64,000 nucleotides of DNA from NCBI RefSeq assembly GCF_026626635.1, contig NZ_JAPNKA010000001.1:6944001-7008000 (forward strand), read 5' to 3'. The notes below the pieces were generated by a model. It saw nothing but the letters and a program-made list of their open reading frames with translations. It made no database searches and was not told the origin of the DNA. Numbering within the stretch: the first letter of the stretch is position 1; every line of letters starts with the position of its first letter. Shown piece after piece: positions 43,456-53,100 of the stretch. Source of the DNA: Archangium lansingense (GTDB lineage Bacteria; Myxococcota; Myxococcia; Myxococcales; Myxococcaceae). A program made the translations under genes and the position numbers.

Positions 43456-45282
43456 ATGGTTCTTTACGACGAGAACACCCTGGAGCAGGTCCCCTGGCCC
43501 AACACTCCAGAGGGACGGTTCGCGCGCGCGTATCTCACCCCGCTGATGAAGCAGGGCAGCACGGCCTTCTTGTCGGACAGGACCACGCTGCGGCTGGTGG
43601 AGCTGGAGGGGATGATCATCCCGCTGGCCATCAACGACGCGGAGTACGGCAACTCGCCGATGCTGTCGAACTTCGCCCGGTACGTGACCTTGCAGGTGAA
43701 CGCGGTCGCGCGCGGGAACTGGGGCCCGGTGTACGGGCGGCTGGTGCGCGGAGTGCTCCACGGGTTGGGTGGAGTGCTCAAGGCCACGAGCATCGATCGG
43801 TGCGTCTACGTGGACCACTGGCTGGTGCTGCGCAACATGGGCGTCCTGCTGTCCGCGGATCAGGCGCAGCGGCTGACCCGGTTCCTCGTCGAGCGCTTTC
43901 CCCAGCACGCCATCGTCTTCCCGGCGCTGAGCCTGGCCACGCACTCGCCCCTGCTCAACACGCTGAAGGGGTGCGGTTACGAGAGCGTCTACGCCTTCCA
44001 CACCCGCTTGCTGCTGCCCTACAAGGCAGAGGTGAGCCGGCAGGTGCGCGAGAACCGGCGCCGGGATGCGCGGCTGCTGGAGGCCAGCGGCTACAAGATT
44101 GTCGACGGCAAGGAGCACCCCGACTCCGGGCCTCGGCTGGCCGAGCTGTACCGGTTCCTCAACGAGGAGAAGTACTCGACGAATCAGCGGATGACGAACG
44201 CGTTCTTCGAGACGGCCCTGCGCGACGGGACGCTCCAGTTCCGGCTCGCGGTGAAGGACGGGCGCATCGACGGGTTCTTCGCCTACGCGGTGAAGCAGGA
44301 CGTGCTCTTTCCGCCCGTCTTCGGGTACGACGTGAACCTGCCGCAGGAGCTCGGGCTGTACCGGGGACTGGTGCACCAACTCATCCAAGAGGGCGTGGAG
44401 CGCGGCATCGCCGTGGAGCTGGGCGCAGGCGCCGACCAGTTCAAGAGCATGCGAGGCGACAAGCCGATGCCTCGCTACAGCGCCGTCCACTTCCAGCACC
44501 TGTCGGGCTGGCGCCAGCGGGGATGGCGACTGCTGCAGCGCTTCGCCAACGGCTCCATGCTGGGCGCCTCTCGGGGCGTGCTGCGGAACATCGACGGCGA
44601 GGACGGCATGGTGGGCTTCGACCGCGTGCCCGAGACCTTCGCCCCACCCACGATGAGCCCTCGCGAGGCGGCGGATCTGCTGCGCCAGGAGCTGGGCGCA
44701 CTGGAGCAGGCGCTGGAGGAGGCCTCCAAGCTGGAGGGAGAGGCCCTGGCGCGCGCCCTGGCCCCGCTCGCGGAGAAGCTCCACAACTGGCCCCAGCCCA
44801 CGCGGCGCGTGATGGAGCTGCGCGAGCGGCTGGAGAAGCATGAGCAGCGCCAGCGACGCGGTGCCAGCGCCAAGGCGAAGCCAGAGAAGGGCCCACCGGT
44901 GGCCGACCTGGCCCGGCAGCTCCTCGAGGGCGCCGCGAAGCTGGGAGATGCCCTGCTGATCGCGAGCAACCTCGGTGACGCGTCCTCTCAGCAGCTACGC
45001 GCCGTGGCGGACAGTCTGCGGCAATCGGCCGGCTGTGCCGCCGTGGTGCTGGCGGCCACGCGCGAGGGCAAGGTAGTGCTCGTCACCGCGGCCACGCCTG
45101 CCCTGCTCCAGCGCGGCGTGGACGCCGGCCAGCTCATGGCCCAGGTCGCCCCCGCCGTCGAGGGCAAGGGCGGCGGCGCCCAAGAAATCGCCTGGGGTGG
45201 TGGCTCGCGGCCCGAGGGAATCGACGCGGCGCTCGAGGCGGCGCGCCACTTCCTCCAGGCCCGCCTCGGCGGCACCCCGTAA
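43456..45282 (+). CDS. GNAT/Fem-like acyltransferase fused to an AlaRS-type C-Ala/DHHA1 domain (copy 1)
   Basis: A 608-residue protein with two recognisable parts. Residues about 1-370 resemble a GNAT/Acetyltransf_6 or Fem-type acyltransferase (LPQELGLYRGLVHQLIQEGV, GAGADQFKSMRGDKPMP). A helical, charged linker covers about 390-480. Residues about 485-605 match the C-Ala/DHHA1 domain of alanyl-tRNA synthetase: LGDALLIASNLGDASSQQLR, AAVVLAATREGKVVLVTAAT, VDAGQLMAQVAPAVEGKGGG, then GGGSRPEGIDAAL. In AlaRS this domain binds the outer corner (elbow) of the tRNA. Fem-type enzymes use aminoacyl-tRNA as donor, so the fusion suggests tRNA-dependent aminoacyl transfer. It lacks DHH and synthetase catalytic domains. 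It lies 33 bases after the exporter gene. Function is inferred only. Confidence 0.78.
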   Translation: MVLYDENTLEQVPWPNTPEGRFARAYLTPLMKQGSTAFLSDRTTLRLVELEGMIIPLAINDAEYGNSPMLSNFARYVTLQVNAVARGNWGPVYGRLVRGVLHGLGGVLKATSIDRCVYVDHWLVLRNMGVLLSADQAQRLTRFLVERFPQHAIVFPALSLATHSPLLNTLKGCGYESVYAFHTRLLLPYKAEVSRQVRENRRRDARLLEASGYKIVDGKEHPDSGPRLAELYRFLNEEKYSTNQRMTNAFFETALRDGTLQFRLAVKDGRIDGFFAYAVKQDVLFPPVFGYDVNLPQELGLYRGLVHQLIQEGVERGIAVELGAGADQFKSMRGDKPMPRYSAVHFQHLSGWRQRGWRLLQRFANGSMLGASRGVLRNIDGEDGMVGFDRVPETFAPPTMSPREAADLLRQELGALEQALEEASKLEGEALARALAPLAEKLHNWPQPTRRVMELRERLEKHEQRQRRGASAKAKPEKGPPVADLARQLLEGAAKLGDALLIASNLGDASSQQLRAVADSLRQSAGCAAVVLAATREGKVVLVTAATPALLQRGVDAGQLMAQVAPAVEGKGGGAQEIAWGGGSRPEGIDAALEAARHFLQARLGGTP

Positions 45283-45296
45283 CCACGAAGACAGTC

Positions 45297-47120
45297 ATGA
45301 ATCTCTACGACGAGAGCACCATCACGGACGCCCCATGGCCGGACACCGAGGAGGGGCGCAAGGCCCGTGACTTCCTCGTGCCCCTCTTCCAGCACGGGAC
45401 CCAAGCGTTCTTCGAGGACCGCAGCACCCTGCGCCTGCTCGCAGTGGATGATCTGCTCATCCCCCTCTCCATCAACGACACCGAGTACGACAACTCGTAC
45501 TTCTTCTCCATCTTCTCCCGCTACATCACCAGCCAGCGCGCCGCCCTCAAGACGGGCAACTGGAAGCCGCTGCCTCGCCTGGTCATGGGCAGCGCGCTGT
45601 GGGGCATGGGCGCCCTGCTCCAGGGGGCGCGCATCAACAAGGTCGTCCAGGTCGACAACTGGCCCACGCTGCGCAACATGGGCGCCAACCTGACGGAAGA
45701 TCAGGTGCGCCGGGTCACGCAGTTTCTCGTCTCGAAGTTCCCCGGGTACGCCATCGTCTTCCCGGCGCTGAGCCCGGCCACCCACTCGCCCCTGCTCAAC
45801 CACCTGAAGGCCGGCGGCTACACGTTTGCCTTCATGACCCATACCCGCGTGCTCCTGCCCTACGGCCACGAGCTGGATCGCAAGCATCGGGAGAACCGAC
45901 GCCGGGATGCTCGGTTGCTGGAGGCCAGCGGCTACAAGCTCGTGGACGCCCGGGAGATGCCCGGCTGTGCCCCTCGGCTGGCCGAGCTGTACCGGATGCT
46001 CAACCGGGAGAAGTACTCGACCAACCCGTCCATCTCGCCCGCCTTCTTCGAGGCCGCCCTGCGCGGAGAGATGATCCAGTTCCGCCTGCTGGTAAAGGAC
46101 GGGCGCATCGACACCTTCTACGGCTTCCACGTGAAGGGGGACGTCGTCTTCTCGCCCGCGGCCGGCTACGAGCTGAGCCTCCCCCAGGAGCTGGGGTTGT
46201 ACCGGATCCTCAACAGCTGCCTGATGCACGAGGCGCTGGACCGGGGCCTCGCCATCGAGACGGGCGGCGGCGCGGATCCCTTCAAGAGCCTGCGCGGGGA
46301 CAGGCCCGTGCCCCGCTTCAACGCGGTGTTCTGCGACCACCTGCCCGCCCATCGCCAGGCGGGGTGGAAGCTGGTGCGCAAGCTCGCCAACGAGAACCTC
46401 ATGCCCGTGGTCCGCTCGCGCCTGCGGCAGATCGACGGCGAGGACGTGGCGGGCTTCGACGGCATCCCCGAGACCTTCACCCCGCCCTTCCTCAGCCCCC
46501 GGGAGTCGGTGGCGCAGGTCGACGAGGCGCTGGAGTCGGTGCGCCGCGAGTTGGAGCAGCTCTCCACGGTGGAGCGCAAGGAGCTGGCCACCCGAGTCCC
46601 CGCGCTGACCAGGAAGATGGAGGACTGGCAGTTCCCCCCGCGACGCCTGACGGAGCTGCGCACGCAGCTCACGGAGTTGGATCAGCGCCGGCAGAACGAC
46701 AAGCGGTCCGACAGGGTGTCCGCGCGGGCCCAGCGGGCGCAGGAGGCCCGGCAGCTCCTCGAGAGCGCCTCGAAGCTGGGAGACCTCCTGCTGGTGGCCG
46801 GCCACCTGGGAGAAGCGACCTCGCAGCACCTGCGCACGCTCGCCGAGGCGTTGCGGAAGTCTGTCTCACAGGCCGCGGTGGTACTCACGGCCACGCAGGG
46901 CGGCTCTGTGGTGCTGGTCACCGCGGCAGCGCAGGAGGTGCTCCAGCGCGGCGTGGACGCGGGACAGCTGCTGCGACGGGTCGCCTCCGCGGTGGACGCG
47001 AGCAGCGAGACAGGAGGGCCGGAGGTGGCCTGGGCGGAAGGCTCGCGCCCCGAGGGCCTCTCCGCCGTGCCCGAGGCAGCACGCCAGTTCCTCCAGGAGC
47101 GCCTGAGCGGCGCAGCCTGA
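45297..47120 (+). CDS. GNAT/Fem-like acyltransferase fused to an AlaRS-type C-Ala/DHHA1 domain (copy 2)
   Basis: A 607-residue paralogue of the preceding gene, alike from end to end (for example THSPLLNHLKAGGY, RKHRENRRRDARLLEASGYK, LPQELGLYRILNSCLM, GGGADPFKSLRGDRP). The C-terminal C-Ala-like domain is kept (LGDLLLVAGHLGEATSQHLR, VVLVTAAAQEVLQRGVDAGQ), but the Gly-rich motif present in copy 1 is worn (SSETGGPEVAWAEGSRPEGL), so RNA binding may differ. It starts 14 bases after copy 1. Tandem copies with different donor or acceptor residues would fit stepwise addition of two amino acids. Confidence 0.78.
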   Translation: MNLYDESTITDAPWPDTEEGRKARDFLVPLFQHGTQAFFEDRSTLRLLAVDDLLIPLSINDTEYDNSYFFSIFSRYITSQRAALKTGNWKPLPRLVMGSALWGMGALLQGARINKVVQVDNWPTLRNMGANLTEDQVRRVTQFLVSKFPGYAIVFPALSPATHSPLLNHLKAGGYTFAFMTHTRVLLPYGHELDRKHRENRRRDARLLEASGYKLVDAREMPGCAPRLAELYRMLNREKYSTNPSISPAFFEAALRGEMIQFRLLVKDGRIDTFYGFHVKGDVVFSPAAGYELSLPQELGLYRILNSCLMHEALDRGLAIETGGGADPFKSLRGDRPVPRFNAVFCDHLPAHRQAGWKLVRKLANENLMPVVRSRLRQIDGEDVAGFDGIPETFTPPFLSPRESVAQVDEALESVRRELEQLSTVERKELATRVPALTRKMEDWQFPPRRLTELRTQLTELDQRRQNDKRSDRVSARAQRAQEARQLLESASKLGDLLLVAGHLGEATSQHLRTLAEALRKSVSQAAVVLTATQGGSVVLVTAAAQEVLQRGVDAGQLLRRVASAVDASSETGGPEVAWAEGSRPEGLSAVPEAARQFLQERLSGAA

Positions 47121-47196
47121 AAGTGGTCTCCCGGCAATTCCTTGGGTCCTTGAAACCAGCCTGACCGAAGTCAGCGCTGGGAGGTTCTGAAGAGTC

Positions 47197-50100
47197 ATGG
47201 CGTCCACTCCTGAAGAGAAGCGTGCATTGCTGGCCAGGCTCCTGCGCGAGAAGGCCCGCAAGCCCAAGGAGGCCCCCGCGTCCTTTTCCCAGGAGCGGAT
47301 GTGGTTCCTCGACCAGTGGAACCCCGGCAGCGCCCTCTTCAACATGCCCGTGGCGGTGCGGCTCACTGGCACGCTCCACCTTGAAGCGCTGGAGCGCGGA
47401 CTCCAGGAGCTCGTGAGCCGTCACGAGCCGCTGCGCACCACGATCCTGGAGAAGGAGGGCAGCCCCCTCCAGCTCATCGCCCCGAGCGTAGAGGTGCCGC
47501 TGTCCCTGGTGGACCTCCAGGAGCATCCCGAGGCCGATCGCGAGGCCCAGGCCTGGAAGCACATGTCCGCCGAGGCCCAGCGGCCCTTCGAGCTGAGCAA
47601 GGGTCCGCTGCTGCGCACGGTGCTGTACCGGCTGTCCCCGCGCGAGCACCTGCTGCTGTTCAACCTGCACCACGCCATCGCGGACGGCTGGTCCATGGGC
47701 GTGCTCGTCCGGGAGCTGGCGACCCTCTACCCCGCCTTCGTCGAGGGCCGGCCCTCGCCCCTGCCCGCCCTGCCCCTCCAGTACGCCGAGTACGCCGGCT
47801 GGCAGCGCGAGTGGCTGCGGGGCGAGGTGCTGGAGTCGCAGCTCGCCTTCTGGCGCTCGAAGCTGGACCCCAACGCCGTGCTGGAGCTGCCGGGGGACAA
47901 GACGCGCCCGGCCGCGCTCAGCTCCCAGGGTGTGCGCCAGTCGCTGGTGCTCTCGCCGGAGCTGACCCAGTCCCTCAAGACGCTCGCCCAGCGCGAGGGG
48001 AAGACGCTCTTCGCCGTCCTGCTGGCGGGCTTCCAGGTGCTGCTGCAGCGCTACACCGGGCAGACGGATCTGACCGTTGGCACGCTCGTGGCGGGCCGTG
48101 AGCGCGCGGAGCTGGAGGGCCTCATCGGCCTGTTCATCAACACGCTCGCCCTGCGCACCAGCCTCGCGGGAGACCCCACGTTCCGCGAGCTGCTGAGCCG
48201 CGCCTTCGAGACAGCGCGCGAGGCCCAGGCCCACCAGGACGTGCCGTTCGAGAAGCTGGTGGAGGATCTCAAGCCCGAGCGCAGCTCGCGCCACCTGCCG
48301 CTGTTCCAGGTGATGATCAACCTGCAGAACGCGCCCCTGCCCCCACTCCAGTCCCCGGACCTGCGGATGGAGGTGGTGCCCGTCCACACGGGGACGACCA
48401 AGCATGATCTGACGCTTTATGCGACCGAGCTGGCCGAGGGACTGCGGCTGAGCGCCGAGTACAGCACGGACCTCTTCGAGGCCCCGACGATGCTCCGGCT
48501 GCTGGGGCACCTGCGCTCGCTGCTGGCCGCCGCCGTCGAGGACCCGAATCGGAACATCTCGGATCTGCCCATGCTGACGCAGGAGGAGCGCCAGCAGATC
48601 CTCGAGGAGTGGAACGGGGAGAAGGTCGAGATGCCGGCCAACGCCTGCATCCACACCCTCATCGAGGCCCAGGTGGAGCGCACGCCCGAGGCCGTGGCGC
48701 TCGTCTTCGAGGGGCAGTCGCTCACCTACCGGGAGCTGAATGCACGCGCCAACCAGCTCGCCTGGCACCTGCGCTCGCTGGGCGTGGGCCCCGAGGTGCG
48801 CGTCGGCCTGTGCGTCGAGCGCTCGCTGGAGATGGTCATCGCCCTGCTGGCCACCCTGAAGGCCGGCGGTGCCTATGTGCCGTTGGATCCTGACTACCCC
48901 TCGCAGCGCCTGGTGTGGATGTTGGAGGACGCGCGTCCCGCGGTGCTGCTGGTTCAGCAACGGCTGCTCTCACGCCTGCCTCCGCACCAGGCCCGCGTGC
49001 TCTGCCTGGACTCGCAGTGGGACGAGATGGCCGCACACCCGAAGCACGCACCGCCTCCGCTCGCTACGCCGAACGGCCTCGCCTACGTCATCTTCACCTC
49101 CGGCTCCACGGGGCGACCCAAGGGAGCGATGAACGCCCACGCGCCCGTGGTGAACCGGCTGCTGTGGATGCAGGACGAGTACAAACTGGGCCCTCAGGAC
49201 ACCGTCCTTCAGAAGACACCCTTCAGCTTCGACGTGTCCGTCTGGGAGTTCTTCTGGCCGTTGATGATGGGCGCGCGGTTGGTGGTGGCCAGGCCCGGGG
49301 GGCACCAGGAGCCGGCCTACCTGGTGCGGCTCATCGCCGAGGCTCGCGTCACCACCCTGCACTTCGTGCCCTCCATGCTCCAGGTGTTCCTGGAGGAGCC
49401 GGGGCTCGAGCGCTGTGCTTCGTTGAGGCGCGTGGTGTGCAGCGGTGAGGCCCTGCCGCTGGAGCTCGCCGAGCGCTGTCTGCAGCGACTGCCCCAGGCC
49501 GGGCTGCACAACCTCTACGGCCCCACCGAGGCCGCCGTCGACGTCACCTACTACGCCTGCGTGCGCGGCGAGCAGCGGCGCTCGGTGCCCATCGGCCGCC
49601 CCGTGGCCAACACGTCCATCCGGCTGTTGGATCCGAAGTTGAGGCCGGTCCCTATTGGCGTGTCTGGCGAGCTGTTCATCGGCGGCGTGCAGGTGGGGCG
49701 TGGCTACCTGTCCCGCCCCGAGCTGACGGCCGAGCGCTTCATCCCGGATCCCTTCAGCGAGACGCCGGGAGCGAGGATGTATCGCACGGGCGACGTGGCG
49801 CGCTGGCTGCCCGACGGCAACGTCGAGTACCTGGGCCGGGCGGACTTCCAGGTGAAGATCCGCGGCCTGCGCATCGAGCTGGGAGAGATTGAGTCGGCGC
49901 TGGAGCAGCACCCCACCGTGCAGCAGGCGGTGGTGATGGCGCGCGAGGACGTGCCCGGCGACAAGCGGCTGGTGGCCTACGTGGCGGGACGCGGTGGCGC
50001 GGCGGCGGTGGACACGGAAGCGCTGAATGCGCGCCTGCGCGAGAAGCTGCCCGAGTACATGGTGCCCTCGGCGATCGTGGTGCTGGACACCCTGCCGCTC

Positions 50101-53100
50101 AATCCCAACGGCAAGGTGGACCGCAAGGCGCTCCCGGCCCCGAAGCTGGAGCGGCCGAAGGAGGAGCCCGTCGCCCCGAGCACCCCCACCGAGACCGAGG
50201 TCGCGGCGCTCTTCTCGGAGCTGCTGCGTGTGGAGCAGGTGGGCGCGAAGGATGATCTCTTCAAGCTGGGCGGCAACTCGCTGATGGCCACGCGGGTTGT
50301 CGCTCGGCTGCGCGCCCGCTTCGGTGTGGAGCTACCGGTGCGCGTCCTCTTTCAGCACTCCACCGTGCAGCAGGTGGCGCGGCTGGTGGACGAGGCGCGC
50401 TCCGGCGGGGAGTCGAAGCAGGAGCGTGAGTCTGGGCCGAAGCGTCGCGAGCGCCTGCCCGTCGTGCCCCTGCGAGACGAGGCCTCCGTGGATAGCGCGG
50501 AGGGACAGACCCAAGAGCAGCCGAAGCTCACAGCGGAAGAACGGCACCGCCTGCTGGTGGAGTGGAACGCCACGGCTGCGGACTTCCCGCGCGAGGCCTG
50601 CATCCCCCACCTCGTCGAGGCCCAGGTGCGCCGTACGCCCGAGGCCGTGGCCGTGAGCGCGGGCTCCGTGCGCCTCACCTACCGGGAGCTGGACGCGCGT
50701 GCCAACCGGCTCGCCCGGTACCTGCGCTCGCTGGGCGTCGGCCCCGAGGTGCGTGTCGGCCTGTGCGTGGAGCGCAACGCGGACATGGTGGTGGGCATGC
50801 TCGCCATCCTCAAGGCCGGCGCCGCCTACGTTCCGTTGGACCCGACCTATCCGCGCGAGCGTCTGGCCTTCCTCCTCGAGGATGCCCGGGGTCCCGCGCT
50901 GCTGGCGCACTCGCACCTCCAGGGCGTGCTGCCGCCCCACGACTCGCAGGTGGTGTGCCTGGACGCCCTGCCCGAGGCCGTGGCGCAGCAGCCCGACTCG
51001 CCGCCGCCGGGCGCGCTGCATCCCGAGAACCTCGCGTACCTCATCTACACCTCGGGCAGCACGGGCCGGCCCAAGGGCGTGGCCATCACCCACCGCAGCG
51101 CCGTGGCCTTCCTCACGTGGGCCCTGGCCACCTTCCCTCCCGAGGCGCTGCGGGGCGTGCTGGCCTGTACGTCGATCAACTTCGACCTGTCCGTCTTCGA
51201 GCTGTTCGCCCCGTTGAGCTGTGGCGGCACCGTCATCGTCGCGCGCAACGCGCTGCATCTGGCCGAGCTGCCCCAGGCCTCCGAGGTCAGCCTCGTCAAC
51301 ACGGTGCCCTCCGCCATGGCGCAGTTGCTGCGGCTCGGGGCGCTGCCGGCCTCGGTGCGCACCATCAACCTCGCCGGTGAGCCGCTCCCCGAGCCGCTCG
51401 CGCGTCAGATCTACGAAGTCCCCACGGTGAAGGATCTGTACAACCTGTACGGCCCCTCGGAGGACACCACGTACTCCACCTGGGTGAGGGTACGGCCCGG
51501 AGAGCCCATCACCATCGGCCGCCCGCTCTCCAACACGCAGGCGTACGTGCTGGACGAGCACCTGGAGCCAGTGGCGGTGGGCATGCCCGGGGAGCTGTAC
51601 CTGGCGGGAGACGGGCTCGCGCGGGGCTACCTGCACCGTCCCGAGCTGACGGCGGAACGCTTCCTGCCGTGTCCCTTCGGAGCGGCGGGGGCACGCATGT
51701 ATCGGACGGGAGACAGGGTGCGCTACCGGCCGGACGGCGAGCTGGACTACCTGGGCCGCAACGACAACCAGGTGAAGATCCGCGGCTTCCGCATCGAGCT
51801 GGGCGAGGTGGAGACGACGCTGCAGCGCCACCCGAACGTGCGCGAAGCAGTCGTCGTGGTGCGAGAGGACGTACCCGGCGACAAGCGTCTGGTGGCCTAC
51901 GCCGCCCCTACTTCCCCTCTCCCTCTGGGAGAGGGACGGGGTGAGGGTGTAGCGCGCCCCGGGTTGGATCCCACGGAGCTGCGTGACTGGATGAGGCGCA
52001 CGCTGCCCGAGTACATGGTGCCCCCGGCGTTCGTGGTGTTGGAGGCCCTGCCGCGAAACGCGAACGGCAAGGTGGACCGCAAGGCCCTACCCGCCCCTGC
52101 CGCCGAGCGCTCCAGCCTGCGGCCCTACGTGGCACCGCGCACGCCCACCGAGGAACTGCTCGCGGGCCTATGGCGCCAGGTGCTCGGCGTGGAGTCCGTA
52201 GGCGCGCTGGACCACTTCCTCGAATTGGGCGGCCACTCCCTGCTAGCAACACAGGTGGTGTCGAGGCTGCGCTCGACGCTGCGGCTCGAACTCCCCCTGA
52301 ACGCCTTCTTCGAGACGCCCACGCTCGAAGCCCTGGCCCGCCGAGTGGACGCCGCGCGCGATAGCGGCAGCGCCCTCTCCGTCATCCCGCCGCTGCTGCC
52401 CGTGCCGAGGACGGAGCGGCTGCCGCTGTCCTTCGCACAGCAGCGCCTATGGGTGCTCGATAGGTTCGAGCCCGGAAGCACGGCCTACACCATCCTGGCG
52501 GCGCTCCGGCTCCAGGGGCCGCTGAACACGCGCGCACTGGTACGCGCCGTCCAGGCCCTGATGCGGCGCCACGAGGGCTTGCGGACCACGTTCATCGAGG
52601 ACGATCAGGGCCCCACCCAGAGCATCCTCCCGGACGTGGAGCCCGCACTGGGGCTGGTGGATCTGCGAGGTCTGCCCGAGTCCGAGCGGGAGCGCGAGGC
52701 GCTCACCCTGGCGGCCGAGGAGGCGGAGCGGCCGTTCGATCTGACGCGGGCGCCGCTGCTGCGCGCGCTGCTGGTGCGGCTGGCGGAGCAGCACCACCTG
52801 CTGGTGGTGACGATGCACCACATCATCTCGGATGGCTGGTCCTCGGGGATCCTCATCCGCGAGCTGTCGTCGCTCTACGAGGCCTACTCCACTGGAGAGC
52901 CGCCCCGCCTGGCGCCGCTGTCCGTGCAGTACGCGGACTACGCGATGTGGCAGCGCCAGTGGCTGAAGGGGGGCGTGCTGGAGTCACAGCTCGCGTACTG
53001 GCGGAAGCAGCTCGCCGGAACGCCGACCGCGCTAGAGCTGCCCACGGACAAGCCGCGTCCCCCAGTGCCGTCCTTCCGAGGTGGGCGTGTGCCGGTGCGG

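Noticed and set aside
46918..48960. A 680-residue minus-strand open frame over the start of the NRPS
   Set aside because: It is the antisense shadow of the NRPS C domain and copy 2 of the GNAT-DHHA1 gene.
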